Shown here: positions 8,835 through 17,778 of the stretch, in pieces
Numbering within the stretch: position 1 is the first letter of the stretch
How the letters are laid out: each line of letters begins with the position of its first letter
Assembly (NCBI RefSeq): GCF_024453815.1
Contig: NZ_CP072934.1
Span: 124,001-188,000 of the forward strand
Direction: 5' to 3'
DNA length: 64,000 bases
Source: Corynebacterium pseudogenitalium
GTDB lineage: Bacteria > Actinomycetota > Actinomycetes > Mycobacteriales > Mycobacteriaceae
Made by a program: the position numbers and the translations under genes
The notes under the pieces: generated by a model
The model's database searches: none
Told to the model about the DNA's origin: nothing
The model's input: the letters and a program-made list of their open reading frames with translations, nothing else

Positions 8835-9725
8835 TTAGACCCAGTACGGCACGCGGAAGCGCATTTGGCGCATGGCGAGCAGGGCGAGCAGCAGGCCGAT
8901 GATGGTGCAGACGCCGACGACGATCCAGTGGTAGCCGGCGAGTTCTTGGCCGATCATGGGGGCGCGCACGATCTCGAGGTAGTGGTAGAGGGGGTTGATT
9001 TCGGCGAGCATGGCTCGCTTAGCGACGTCGCCGCCTTGCTCCTTGAGCGTGTGGGTGGTCCAGACGATCGGGGTGACGTAGAACAGCAGCTGCACGAGTG
9101 CTTCCAGGAGTGGGGCGACGTCCCTGAATCGGGTGGCGATGATGCCGAAGAGCATGGTCACCCACACGCCGTTGACCACGAGGAGCGCCATCGCCGGGAT
9201 GGCGAGCAGGACTTGCCAGCCGAGGTGAATGCGGAACGCGATGACCAGGATGACCCAGATGACCAGGTTGTGGGCCAGGAAGAGGAGTTGGCGCCACACG
9301 AGGCGGTACACGTGGACCGACAGTGCCGACGGTAGCTGCTTGATCAGGCCTTCGTTTTCGATGAAGACTTCCGCGCCGTCTTTGATGCAGCCGGAGATGA
9401 ATCCCCAGACGATGAAGCCGACGGTGACGTGTGGGAGGAATTCGCGCACGCTGATTTGGAACAGCATGGAGTAGAGGAGGCCGAGGGCGAGCGCCATCAC
9501 GCCGGTGGCGATGGTGATCCAGAGCGGTCCGAGGGTGGAGCGTCGGTAGCGCTGTTTGATGTCCTGCCAGCCTAGTTGGAGCCAGAGTTCGTGCTGGCCC
9601 CATCCGCGGATGAGGTCGCGGAATGCCAGCTTCAGTGTTTTCGACTGTGATTTCGGAGCGTCGTCGTGGTGTGGCTCGGAGGTCATCCTTGCGACGTCGT
9701 TTCGGAGCTGGTTTGTATTGTGCAC
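8835..9725 (-). CDS. wzm: Galactan/polysaccharide ABC exporter, permease Wzm
   Basis: This ABC-2 type membrane permease (up to 296 residues, six hydrophobic segments) is the partner of the ATPase downstream. The N-terminal ELWLQLGWQDIKQRYRRSTLGPLW is the typical amphipathic and first-loop signature of polysaccharide exporters. The start is uncertain. The GTG at 9725 gives 296 residues. An internal ATG at 9686 (MTSEPHH) is also possible, but its purine-rich upstream stretch is very close to the start. The region up to 9845 separates it from a divergent gene and should contain promoters for both. Confidence 0.92.
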   Translation of the reverse strand: MHNTNQLRNDVARMTSEPHHDDAPKSQSKTLKLAFRDLIRGWGQHELWLQLGWQDIKQRYRRSTLGPLWITIATGVMALALGLLYSMLFQISVREFLPHVTVGFIVWGFISGCIKDGAEVFIENEGLIKQLPSALSVHVYRLVWRQLLFLAHNLVIWVILVIAFRIHLGWQVLLAIPAMALLVVNGVWVTMLFGIIATRFRDVAPLLEALVQLLFYVTPIVWTTHTLKEQGGDVAKRAMLAEINPLYHYLEIVRAPMIGQELAGYHWIVVGVCTIIGLLLALLAMRQMRFRVPYWV

Positions 9726-9844
9726 GGTTCATACCCTAGCTTGCGTGTGCGTTGAGCGGTGTTTTGGCAGCATGCTGCGGGTGGGGTGCGCTGCGGTGTT
9801 CGGGCGTGCATAATGATTGGAAGTGTTGCCTGGAGGAGGTCGTG

Positions 9845-11071
9845 GTGTCGTTGCAGTCGTATGACGTTGCTAGTGTGCGTGGGCTGTACACCTCCCTTTC
9901 TGACGGCTGGACCTACATGAATGCGCATGATTGTCCGCAGATTCCGGAGCGGGTGTCGGCGGCGGTTGCGCGTTCGTTCCGTATGTCGACGGCGGTTGCG
10001 CGCCCGGAGCCGCGGGTCGGCTCGCATGCTCGCCCGACTGTCGGTGTGCCCGAGGGGCAAAGTTTTCTTTTCGACGCCCGCTCCGCCATCGCCGACCTGT
10101 GTAACGTTTCGCCTGAGCGTGTGGTGTTGGGGCCGTCGCTTCCGGTGTTGTATTCGGCGTTGGTGTTGGCGATGCGCCCGCTGTTTCGGCACCGGTCGTC
10201 GGTGGTGGTGTGTAATGCGGACCGCCCGGTGTTGACGGACGCGTTGGCGCGCTGCGCGGAGGATGCGCAGCTGCGTTGGGCGCAGACGGATCTAGCGACT
10301 GGCGATGTGCCTGCCTGGCAGTTCGGCGAGCTGGTGGACGGTTCGACGCGCCTGGTGGCGGTCCCTGCTGCGCATGAGGTGCTGGGGTCTGTGGTCCGCG
10401 TGGCGGACATTGCGGACACGGTGCGGGATCGTTCCCGCGCGTGGGTGCTCGCGGACGTCTCGGCGTACGCGCCGTATTACCTGATGGACTTCGATAGCTT
10501 CGGCGCGGATATTTTGGGCATTGACGTCGCGGAGCTCGGCGGGCCGCAGGTGGCGGCGCTGGTGTTCCGGGATGAGGCGATGTTCGGCAGGCTGGATATG
10601 TCGGCGTTGCAGCTCGACGTATCGACGGGCCTCGCCGGCGGGGTGTCCGCCATCGTCGATCACTACGCGCGCCTGGTGGAGGAGCCGGGGCGCCGCAAGA
10701 CCCGCCGCAACCGGTTGGAGTTCTCGATGGGGCTGACGCAGCGCTACATGCGCGGCCTGCGCGACGACCTGCACACCTTCCTGGGCACATTGCCGTCGGT
10801 GCACATCGTGGGTGTGTCCGGCGAGGCCGCTGAGGGTTCGCGCATGGAGCACACCCCGCGCCTGGTCTTCGGTGTGCACGGCGTGCCGGCAGAGACGGTG
10901 CACCAGCGGCTGTTCGCCAACGGCATCGTATCGACGCCCGCCCCGACCACACCGCTACTGCAGGACATGGGTGTCGCCGAGATGGGCGGCGCGGTCGCCG
11001 TCGGGCTGGGTCCCTTCAATACGGAAGTGGACATCGAGCAGCTGATCCGCACCGTGGCCTCCCTGGCCTAA
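9845..11071 (+). CDS. Cysteine-desulfurase-like class V aminotransferase fold protein lacking the PLP lysine
   Basis: This 408-residue protein has the fold-type I architecture of class V aminotransferases and cysteine desulfurases (NifS/SufS family). The strong ribosome binding site GGAGGAGG at 9832-9839 selects the GTG at 9845, giving the start MSLQSYDV. Family-like features are the residues before the active site (ADVSAYAPYY, FGADILGID) and the following GGPQVAALVFRD. At the position where the family has His-Lys (PLP Schiff base), this protein has Ala229-Glu230, so normal PLP catalysis is not expected. As I remember it, the related gene beside the mycobacterial galactan locus also lacks the lysine, which would make this a family trait rather than a mutation here. 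Its role is unknown. Confidence 0.8.
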   Translation: MSLQSYDVASVRGLYTSLSDGWTYMNAHDCPQIPERVSAAVARSFRMSTAVARPEPRVGSHARPTVGVPEGQSFLFDARSAIADLCNVSPERVVLGPSLPVLYSALVLAMRPLFRHRSSVVVCNADRPVLTDALARCAEDAQLRWAQTDLATGDVPAWQFGELVDGSTRLVAVPAAHEVLGSVVRVADIADTVRDRSRAWVLADVSAYAPYYLMDFDSFGADILGIDVAELGGPQVAALVFRDEAMFGRLDMSALQLDVSTGLAGGVSAIVDHYARLVEEPGRRKTRRNRLEFSMGLTQRYMRGLRDDLHTFLGTLPSVHIVGVSGEAAEGSRMEHTPRLVFGVHGVPAETVHQRLFANGIVSTPAPTTPLLQDMGVAEMGGAVAVGLGPFNTEVDIEQLIRTVASLA

Positions 11072-12066
11072 GCGGTTTCGACCTCCAGGACTACCTTGCC
11101 GGTGTGCTCGCCGGAGTTGAGGTAGGAGTGGGCGCAGCGGGCGTCGATAAGGGGGAAGGTCCGGGAGATGTTCGGTGTGATGTGGCCTGCTTCAATGAGT
11201 GGCCACACGTGCTCCACCGTGCTTGCAACGATCACTGCCTTCATGGGGCGCGGGCGGGCGCGCAGCGTGGTCGCGTGGACGGATTGGCGGCGCGTGAGCA
11301 TACGGCCCAGGCTCAGCGTGCCCTTCGGCCCGCCTTGTAGCCCAATGACGACGAGCCTGCCGTCCACCGCCAGCGACTTGATGTTGGCCTCCAGATAGGA
11401 GCCACCGATGACGTCCAGGATGATGTCCGCCCAGCCCGCGAGCTCCTCCTCGAAGCGCTGCTCCTTGTAATTGATGAGCCTGTCCGCGCCGAGCTGCCTG
11501 CAGTACTCGAGCTTCTCGGCGCTGCCCGCCGTCACGGCGACTTCGCAGCCCATGGCTTTGCACAGCTGGATCGCGAAGGAGCCGATGCCGCCCGCCCCGC
11601 CGTGGATGAGCACCTTGTCCCCGGACTGCAACCCGGCGACCATCCCCAGGTTCGACCACACCGTGGCGGCCGCCTCCACAACGCCGGCGGTCTCCGTGAG
11701 AGTGAGGTTGGTCGGCTTCGGCGTGAGCTGGCCCTCCGGCACCGCCACGTACTCGGCGTAGCCGCCGCCCGCCAGCAGGCAGCCGACTTCCTCGCCCGGC
11801 TGGCGGCCGGTCGTGCCCGGATCGGCGATGGTGCCCGCGCACTCCAACCCCATAATTTCCGACTCGCCCTTCGGCGGCGGGTACATCCCCTTCGCCTGCA
11901 TCAAGTCCCCGCGATTCACACCCGCGGCGTGCACTTTCACCAGCACCTCACCCTCCTTCAGCTCCGGGAGGGGAACGGTTGTCAGCTCGAGTGCCTGCGG
12001 ATCCGAGGTATCAGTCTGGACGATGGCCTGCATAGTCTTCGTGTTCTGTGTGTTCTGTGTGCTCAT
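11068..12066 (-). CDS. Zinc-less quinone oxidoreductase / MDR-family NAD(P)H oxidoreductase
   Basis: This is a medium-chain dehydrogenase/reductase of the QOR (NADPH:quinone reductase) type, 332 residues. It shows the N-terminal GroES-like domain with AAGVNRGDLMQAKGMYPPP and GLECAG, and a Rossmann domain with IHGGAGGIGSFAIQLCKAMG. It has none of the zinc ligands of alcohol dehydrogenases, as expected for QOR. I take the ATG at 12066 (MSTQN); a second ATG at 12033 (MQAIVQ) matches where the family usually begins. An open frame continues further upstream through the tRNA genes but is not real. It overlaps the convergent gene by four bases. Confidence 0.88.
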   Translation of the reverse strand: MSTQNTQNTKTMQAIVQTDTSDPQALELTTVPLPELKEGEVLVKVHAAGVNRGDLMQAKGMYPPPKGESEIMGLECAGTIADPGTTGRQPGEEVGCLLAGGGYAEYVAVPEGQLTPKPTNLTLTETAGVVEAAATVWSNLGMVAGLQSGDKVLIHGGAGGIGSFAIQLCKAMGCEVAVTAGSAEKLEYCRQLGADRLINYKEQRFEEELAGWADIILDVIGGSYLEANIKSLAVDGRLVVIGLQGGPKGTLSLGRMLTRRQSVHATTLRARPRPMKAVIVASTVEHVWPLIEAGHITPNISRTFPLIDARCAHSYLNSGEHTGKVVLEVETA

Positions 12067-12128
12067 ACCGGGCCAGCGTACTGAATTTTCGCGTTCAGCA
12101 AGGGGGTGCTGTAGAATCACGCAACATT

Positions 12129-12213
12129 GGAGACGTGGCAGAGCGGCCGAATGCACTGGTCTTGAAAACCAGCGAGGGTCACACCTCCAGGGGTTCAAAT
12201 CCCCTCGTCTCCG
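12129..12213 (+). tRNA. tRNA-Ser (anticodon TGA)
   Basis: The acceptor stem GGAGACG pairs with CGTCTCC. The anticodon arm CTGGTCTTGAAAACCAG presents TGA. A long variable arm, typical of serine tRNA, and a GGTTCAAATCC T-arm are visible. CCA is not encoded. Confidence 0.95.
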
Positions 12214-12218
12214 CAAGT

Positions 12219-12256
12219 GAAGGCCCCTTACCGGTTGGTGAGGGGCCTTCGTTTTG
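12219..12256 (+). terminator. Intrinsic terminator after tRNA-Ser(TGA)
   Basis: GAAGGCCCCT and AGGGGCCTTC form a perfect 10-bp stem, followed by GTTTTGTT. Confidence 0.85.
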
Positions 12257-12294
12257 TTCCCCGTTCGTGGTGTGTGTACTATGGGCGAAGGTCT

Positions 12295-12386
12295 GGAGAC
12301 GTGCCAGAGCGGCCGAATGGGGCTCCCTGCTAAGGAGTTGCCCTCTTTGCGGAGGGCCGCAGGTTCAAATCCTGTCGTCTCCGCCA
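12295..12386 (+). tRNA. tRNA-Ser (anticodon GCT)
   Basis: The acceptor stem is GGAGACG/CGTCTCC, the anticodon arm CTCCCTGCTAAGGAG presents GCT, and a long variable arm is present. CCA is encoded at 12384-12386. Confidence 0.95.
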
Positions 12387-12387
12387 C

Positions 12388-12460
12388 GCGCCCGTGGCTC
12401 AACGGATAGAGCATCTGACTACGGATCAGAAGGTTGGGGGTTCGAATCCCTCCGGGCGCA
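12388..12460 (+). tRNA. tRNA-Arg (anticodon ACG), first copy
   Basis: The acceptor stem is GCGCCCG/CGGGCGC, and the anticodon arm CTGACTACGGATCAG presents ACG, which is read as ICG after deamination by TadA (encoded at 29576-30043). The sequence is identical over its length to the copy at 17779-17851. Confidence 0.95.
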
Positions 12461-12468
12461 CTAGATCA

Positions 12469-12505
12469 AACCCCAGTCCACTGTGCGGGCTGGGGTTGTT
12501 GCTTT
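12469..12505 (+). terminator. Intrinsic terminator after the tRNA cluster
   Basis: AACCCCAG and CTGGGGTT form the stem, followed by a T-rich stretch. The same type of hairpin follows the second tRNA-Arg copy. Confidence 0.75.
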
Positions 12506-12519
12506 CCTGCTAGTTGTGC

Positions 12520-12609
12520 AGTGCCAAAGCACGCACCCATTATTGCCTAGCCCTTTGGTGACCTGCTCATATGCCCGGGCGGATTTTTCGAATTGCGTCC
12601 CTTGGCACT
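12520..12609. repeat. Palindromic repeat type A, copy 1
   Basis: This is an element of about 90 bp. The left arm is AGTGCCAAAGCACGCA and the right arm is TTGCGTCCCTTGGCACT. The interior contains CTAG followed by a GACCTG box. Confidence 0.85.
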
Positions 12610-12623
12610 CAATCGGCTGGGGG

Positions 12624-12702
12624 ACACCAAATTCCCTCCCAGCCCATCAGCGAACTGGGAAAACGCCGAGCGCCTTCGCGCGAATTGGCGAATCTGGTGC
12701 GC
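12624..12702. repeat. Palindromic repeat type B, degenerate copy
   Basis: The left arm ACACCAAATTCCCTC begins at 12624. The right arm (GGCGAATCTGGTGC, 12687-12700) is diverged, and the central CGACCTGGGG box is altered to CGAACTGGGA. Confidence 0.6.
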
Positions 12703-12760
12703 GCGCATATGCGGGCCGGTAGCGTCGTGCGTACACACACGCACCGAAAGGAATCGCACT

Positions 12761-13585
12761 ATGCAACTGATGACACTTCGCCAACCCGGCGGAACCACGA
12801 CCGCCGCGCGCCGCACCGGGGAAACGACCGCAGTCAAGCTCGGCTTTCAAGATGTCGGCGAGCTCCTCGCCCAAGAAAACTGGCAGGACCTTGCCGCGGC
12901 AGACGGGGAGCAGGTCACCTTCCAGGACAAGGATCTCGCGCCAGTTGTGCCTCGCCCGGGCAAGGTCATTTGTGTCGGCCTGAACTACGCGAACCACATC
13001 AAGGAAATGGGTCGTGAGCTGCCGAAAGTCCCGACGCTGTTCATTAAGTTTGCTGACGCCCTCACCGGCCCCTACGACGATGTGAACGTTCCCGAATGGG
13101 CCAGGGGAGCCCTGGATTGGGAGGGGGAGTTGGCGGTTGTGATTGGGAAGAGGGCGCGTCGAGTAGTAGAGGCGGACGCGGCTGATTACATCGCGGGCTA
13201 CGCGGTGGCCAATGATTACACGATGCGCGACTACCAGTACTCCACCCTGCAGTGGCACCAGGGCAAGTCCCTGGAGAAGTCCGCGGGATTCGGGCCGTGG
13301 CTGACCACTCGCGACGAGTGGGCGGGTGCGGGGCAGCTCACGACGCGCCTCAACGGCGAGGTGGTGCAGAACGATTCGACGTCTGACCTGGTGTTTACAC
13401 CGGAGTTTCTGATTGAGTACATTTCGCACATTTACCCGCTGAACCCCGGCGACACCATCTTGACTGGTACGCCGGGCGGGGTTGGGCATGCGCGCGACCC
13501 GAAGCGTTATGTGGGCGACGGGGACGTCGTCACGATTGAGATTGAGGGGTTGGGGCGCATCTCGAACCGCACTGTGTTCGAGTAG
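12761..13585 (+). CDS. Fumarylacetoacetate hydrolase family protein
   Basis: This 274-residue enzyme of the FAH family hydrolyses or decarboxylates acylpyruvate-type substrates and is metal dependent. It shows [15 protein letters not shown] and a [14 protein letters not shown] segment carrying the acidic metal ligands, then [14 protein letters not shown] and the C-terminal [14 protein letters not shown], all standard FAH signatures. The exact substrate cannot be told from sequence; fumarylpyruvate or acylpyruvates are the usual choices. The start is the ATG at 12761, preceded by GAAAGGA. Longer upstream frames run through the repeat elements and are rejected. Confidence 0.88.
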   Translation: MQLMTLRQPGGTTTAARRTGETTAVKLGFQDVGELLAQENWQDLAAADGEQVTFQDKDLAPVVPRPGKVICVGLNYANHIKEMGRELPKVPTLFIKFADALTGPYDDVNVPEWARGALDWEGELAVVIGKRARRVVEADAADYIAGYAVANDYTMRDYQYSTLQWHQGKSLEKSAGFGPWLTTRDEWAGAGQLTTRLNGEVVQNDSTSDLVFTPEFLIEYISHIYPLNPGDTILTGTPGGVGHARDPKRYVGDGDVVTIEIEGLGRISNRTVFE

Positions 13586-13597
13586 CGCCCGGCGCCC

Positions 13598-16093
13598 TTA
13601 CTTCGCTGGGGTGGTGGGGACGACTGGCGCGGTGGTGGTCACTGAGCCGGTCGGCTGCTGGCCCTGGTTGCCGGAGCTGCCGACGGTGATGTCGATGTCC
13701 TTGACGTTCGGGATGCAGCTGCGCAGGCCGGCGATCGCCAGCAGGGTCACCACGACGCCGACCAGGCCGCCGCCGACCGCAGTCAGCGTGTTTGCGTCGA
13801 CGTTGAGGGAGCGGGCGGTGTCGCGGAGTGCGCGGTTAACCGAGTTCTTATCGACGCCCGCAATCTGGATACCGAGCTGGTTCGACAGCGCAACCGGGAT
13901 TGCGGCCAGCAGTGGAAGGCCGAGGCCGACCAGGGTTGCGATGCAGCGTGGGTCGGAAATGCCGCCCTCTGCGCCGACGCGCGCGTTCAGGTTCGAGGAG
14001 CCGCCGTTGCCCTGGCCCTGGCCTTCGTCGCCTTGGCCGCCGCGCTTGGAGGAGCCGCCGCCGGAGCTGAGCGGGATGCCCTGCACGTTCGGGTTCGCGT
14101 TATCGGAGACCTTGATGTCTGGGTTGCCGTTGTTGTTGCCGTTGTCCGAAACGTTGACGGTCGGGTTCGCGTTATCGGAGACCTTGATGTCTGGGTTGCC
14201 GTTGTTGTTGGCGTTATCCGAAACGTTCACGGTTGGGTTCGCGTTGTTGGTGACCACGACGTTTGGGTTGCCATTATTCGACGCGTTATCAGAGACGTTG
14301 ACGGTCGGGTTTGCGTTGTTAGTGACCACGACGGACGCCTTGGCGTTATCCGAGATCTTGATGTCCGGGTTGCCGTTGTTGGACGCGTTGTTGTTCGCGT
14401 TATCGGTGATGTTGACGGTCGGGTTCGCGTTGTTGGTCACAACAACGTTTGGGTTGCCGTTGTTGTTGCCGTTGTCGGAAATGTTCACGGTCGGGTTGGC
14501 GTTGCCCGTGATGGTGACGTTGCCGTTGTCGTGGACCTTGGCGTTATCCGTGACAACGACGCTGACCTGCGGGTTACCGTTGTTGGAACCGTTGTCGGAG
14601 ATGTTGACGGTCGGGTTGGCGTTGCCGGTGACGGTGACATGGCCGTTGTTGTTGCCGTTGTTTTCGATGCGGATCGCGCCGTCTTCAACCTTGACGATGC
14701 CCTCGAGCGCGCCCTTCAGGCTGCCGAGCAGCCCGCCGCCCGAGCCGCCCTTGCCGTCCTCGCCAGAGCCGCCGGAGCCACCGCCGCCGAGGAGGCCGCC
14801 GAGCAAGTTACCGATAGCGCCGCCGATGCCACCGGTGCCGCCGCCGATCAGGCCACCCAGGATTGGGCCGAGAACGCCGCCGACACCCTTCGCGATTTCC
14901 CCACCAGTGGTCTGCGGGTTGGTGGCGTTGATGCGGATGGTGCGCTCGACGGTGGAGGTGCCGTCGCTAATTTTGACTGGCAGGTCGAACACGCCCGGGG
15001 TGAAGGTGGCAGGTGCGTTGACCTGCACTTCGCCGTTGAGGTTGGTGAAGGACCAGAGCGGGTACTTCGCGCCGCTGCGCTCAATCGTGACGTTCTCCGG
15101 CAGGGTCAGGCCCGGGACCGGCTTCACGCGCTGCTTTTCGAAGTCGACTGAGTAGATCTTGCTGAAGTCCGGCAGGTCGCCTTCCCACTTGGCGGGAGGC
15201 ATGGTGTCGGTGAGTTTGACCTTCAGGGTGCCGGAGTACGGTTCGCCTTCCTTCGGCGTGATGGTGACCGGAATATCCGCGCTACCAGCCTTGATGGCGT
15301 TGTTGAAGGTGATCTTGTTCCACGGCTTCCCGATGGTGACGTTGCCCTCCGCATCGACGGTCACTGGCCAGCGCGTGGTGCTGTCCCAGTAGGTCGACGC
15401 GATCTTGTCGCCGGGCTCGAGCTTGGCGTCCGGCACAGGCACTGTTTCTTTGTTCCAGAAGTTCTCGGCCTCGTAGGTCTTGTCGAAGTCAAACTTCGGC
15501 GCCTCAGGGGCTGGGGCTTCCTCGCTTGTCGACGGCCCCTCCGACTCTGCTGGTGCCTCCGACTCGGCCGGTGCTTCAGACTCGGCCGGTGCCTCCGGTT
15601 CGGAGGACGCAGACGGCGCCTCGGACTCAGCCGTGGTGGTTTCCGGCGTGGTGGTCTCCTCCGCTGGCTTCTCGTCCTTGACGGTGATTTTCAGCGTGGC
15701 TTCGTACGGCTCGCCGGAGGCCGGGGTGACCTTGATCGGGATTTCAGCGCTGCCGGCCTTCACTGCGTTGCTGAAGGTGAGCTTGTTCCACGGCTTGCCG
15801 ATGGTCAGGTTGCCCTCCGCATCAACGGTCACCGGCCAGCGCGTGGTTTTGTCCCAGTAGGTCGAATCGATCTTGTCGCCGGGGTTTAGGGCGAGGTCTT
15901 TGAGCTCGACCGTTTTAGCGTCCCAGAAGTTGACCTCTTCGGGCGTGTCGAAGTCGGATGCCTGCGTCGCCACTGTCTGGGCGTGGGCTGCGGGGAGGTC
16001 GGACGTCGAGACGCTGACGAATGGGGCGACCAGCGCGATCGAAAGCGCACCGGCGGCGATAGAGATGCGCTTTGTGCGCGTGCTGTATGCCAT
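13598..16093 (-). CDS. Large exported surface protein with Asn-rich repeats and two-cysteine C-terminal membrane module
   Basis: This 831-residue protein has a signal peptide (residues 1 to about 39, ending AHAQT). Two copies of a roughly 92-residue beta-type domain follow (about 48-139 and 203-296, sharing NFW..KTV, STYWD.TTRWPVTVDAEGN and IGKPWNK), separated by a Thr/Glu/Pro/Ser-rich linker. Next come a further beta domain (310-392), a Gly-rich apolar stretch (400-455), and an Asn-rich array (about 478-670) built on NANPTVN, SDN and NNGNP units. The C-terminal module is Cys717, a hydrophobic segment, an amphipathic stretch, a second hydrophobic segment (770-790) and Cys793, then a Thr/Pro tail. 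There is no LPXTG motif. The gene is convergent with the FAH gene. The ATG at 16093 has AAAGGA upstream. The function is not known; a cell-surface or adhesive role is inferred. Confidence 0.85.
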   Translation of the reverse strand: MAYSTRTKRISIAAGALSIALVAPFVSVSTSDLPAAHAQTVATQASDFDTPEEVNFWDAKTVELKDLALNPGDKIDSTYWDKTTRWPVTVDAEGNLTIGKPWNKLTFSNAVKAGSAEIPIKVTPASGEPYEATLKITVKDEKPAEETTTPETTTAESEAPSASSEPEAPAESEAPAESEAPAESEGPSTSEEAPAPEAPKFDFDKTYEAENFWNKETVPVPDAKLEPGDKIASTYWDSTTRWPVTVDAEGNVTIGKPWNKITFNNAIKAGSADIPVTITPKEGEPYSGTLKVKLTDTMPPAKWEGDLPDFSKIYSVDFEKQRVKPVPGLTLPENVTIERSGAKYPLWSFTNLNGEVQVNAPATFTPGVFDLPVKISDGTSTVERTIRINATNPQTTGGEIAKGVGGVLGPILGGLIGGGTGGIGGAIGNLLGGLLGGGGSGGSGEDGKGGSGGGLLGSLKGALEGIVKVEDGAIRIENNGNNNGHVTVTGNANPTVNISDNGSNNGNPQVSVVVTDNAKVHDNGNVTITGNANPTVNISDNGNNNGNPNVVVTNNANPTVNITDNANNNASNNGNPDIKISDNAKASVVVTNNANPTVNVSDNASNNGNPNVVVTNNANPTVNVSDNANNNGNPDIKVSDNANPTVNVSDNGNNNGNPDIKVSDNANPNVQGIPLSSGGGSSKRGGQGDEGQGQGNGGSSNLNARVGAEGGISDPRCIATLVGLGLPLLAAIPVALSNQLGIQIAGVDKNSVNRALRDTARSLNVDANTLTAVGGGLVGVVVTLLAIAGLRSCIPNVKDIDITVGSSGNQGQQPTGSVTTTAPVVPTTPAK
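14085..14662 (-). repeat. DNA encoding the Asn-rich repeat array
   Basis: Units encoding NANPTVN, SDN and NNGNP recur with near-identical DNA, including GTTGGGTTCGCGTT-like blocks when read on the plus strand. The near identity suggests recent expansion or recombination between units. Confidence 0.85.
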
Positions 16094-16347
16094 AAACTTG
16101 TCCTTTGCTCAAGAGCGGAAACGCTGCACTGGACCTGCAGCACAGGTATGTCACAGATTGATATCGTTTCTGTCCAGTAAAACTTAACATTCTCACCCCC
16201 GCCCAAGGCGAGGAACGTAAAGGGATAGGCAAAACATGCAGGTAGTTCGCTGAACAAAAAGGTGCGCTATTCCACCTCCGGGGGTAGGTGCGGCTACGCT
16301 TGCAATGCTTGACTTGGCCAATCGCGGTGAGGTGAAAGGATGTGGAG

Positions 16348-17709
16348 ATGAAGATCAATGACCCCGAGCAGCTCTACGAGCTCGAGCGGCGGCTGGAGGA
16401 CCACGATCCAGAGATCGAGGGGCTGTCGGAGCTCCAGGATCAGCTGAAGCACGTCCGCCTCAAGGACATTATCGCGATGATTGAGCGCACCGATGTCACA
16501 AACGGTGCGAAGATTCTGCGCCTGCTGTCGCCGGAGCGCTCTGCGGTCGTCTTCGACGTGCTGGACCCGGCGCACCAGGCAGACATGGTCACCGCACTTG
16601 GCGACGAAGCCGTCGTCGGCTTCTTCGACGCCCTTGGCGCCGAGGACCGCGTGGCCCTCCTCGACGAGCTCCCTCCCGAGGTCGCCGCCCGCCTTATGCA
16701 CGAGCTCGACGAGGACGACCAGCGCGTCACCAACGTCGTCCTCGGCTACGAGAAGGGCACCGTCGGCCGCACCATGTCGCCGGAGGTGCCGCTGGTCACG
16801 CCAGAGATGACGGTCAAGGAGGTCGTCGATAATCTCCGCGAGAACGTCGACAGTCTGGAGACGATCTACACCGTCCCCGTCACGGATGCGCACCGCACGC
16901 TCGTAGGCATCGTTTCTTTACGACGCCTCTTCCAATCCCACGCCAACCAACCCGTTTCCGAGGTCATGCGGGAAGCGCAGTACGCTTACGCCTCCGACGA
17001 GGCAGAGGACACCGCGCGCTGGTTCCTGTCGTCGAACTTGCTGGCCTTGCCGGTCGTCGATAATGAGCACCACCTGGTGGGCATATTCACATACGACGAG
17101 GCTCACGACATCGTCGAGGAAGCAGACAGCGAGGACACCGCCCGCCTGGGTGCGTCCGAGTCCCTGAAGCGCCCGTACCTCTCAACGCCCGTGCAAGCCC
17201 TGGTCAAGAGCCGTATCGTCTGGTTGCTGGTGCTTGCGGTCTCCGCGATCCTGACGGTGCAGGTGCTCGGTATCTTCGAGGACACGCTTGAGAAGGCCGT
17301 CGTGTTGTCCTTATTTATCCCGCTGCTGACGGGTACCGGCGGTAATACCGGCAACCAGGCTGCCACCACCGTGACTCGCGCGCTCGCGCTCAATGACGTC
17401 CGTAACCGCGACGTGGCTAAGGTGGCGTGGCGCGAAATGCGGGTGGGGATGCTGCTCGGTGCCGTGCTTGGCACGTTGGGGTTTGTACTGGCAGGGCTGG
17501 TGTTCGGGCAGTCGGTGGGCATTGTCATTGGGTTGACGCTGCTGCTGGTCTGCACGATGGCCGCAACCGTGGGCGGTGTGATGCCAATCATCGCTAAGAC
17601 CATTGGCGCCGACCCAGCCGTGTTCTCTAACCCGTTTATCTCTACGTTCTGTGACGCCACCGGTCTGATTATCTACTTCTTTATTGCGAAGGCGGTTCTG
17701 GGCATCTAA
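16348..17709 (+). CDS. mgtE: Magnesium transporter MgtE
   Basis: This Mg2+ channel/transporter has 453 residues. The N domain (about 1-130) is made of superhelical repeats (LLSPERSAVVFDVLDP, ALGDEAVVGFFDAL). A pair of CBS domains follows (about 135-255, with TVPVTDAHRTLVGIVSL and LPVVDNEHHLVGIFTYDEA), then five membrane segments with the conserved pore phrase LLTGTGGNTGNQAATTVTRAL. The ATG at 16348 is preferred because AAGGA at 16336-16340 lies seven bases upstream. The in-frame GTG at 16342 would be too close. It is divergent from the 831-residue surface protein gene, with about 250 bases between them. Confidence 0.95.
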   Translation: MKINDPEQLYELERRLEDHDPEIEGLSELQDQLKHVRLKDIIAMIERTDVTNGAKILRLLSPERSAVVFDVLDPAHQADMVTALGDEAVVGFFDALGAEDRVALLDELPPEVAARLMHELDEDDQRVTNVVLGYEKGTVGRTMSPEVPLVTPEMTVKEVVDNLRENVDSLETIYTVPVTDAHRTLVGIVSLRRLFQSHANQPVSEVMREAQYAYASDEAEDTARWFLSSNLLALPVVDNEHHLVGIFTYDEAHDIVEEADSEDTARLGASESLKRPYLSTPVQALVKSRIVWLLVLAVSAILTVQVLGIFEDTLEKAVVLSLFIPLLTGTGGNTGNQAATTVTRALALNDVRNRDVAKVAWREMRVGMLLGAVLGTLGFVLAGLVFGQSVGIVIGLTLLLVCTMAATVGGVMPIIAKTIGADPAVFSNPFISTFCDATGLIIYFFIAKAVLGI

Positions 17710-17778
17710 CAGGCGTTTTGCTGCACTCGCAGTTTCGGTGTAGAGTCTCTTTCGTTGCTTACAAGGCAGCAAAACACC

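Noticed and set aside
11068..12414. Long open frame extending the quinone oxidoreductase upstream to 12414
   Set aside because: The extension runs antisense through the tRNA-Ser genes and has no protein-like features; family members start near 12066 or 12033.
12520..12702. CRISPR-like repeat-spacer pattern in the intergenic repeats
   Set aside because: The units are inverted, not direct, repeats, are scattered over the window, and have no regular spacers or cas genes.
16262..16347. Mg2+-sensing riboswitch (M-box or ykoK type) before mgtE
   Set aside because: The upstream region is too short and shows none of the long paired elements of these riboswitches.
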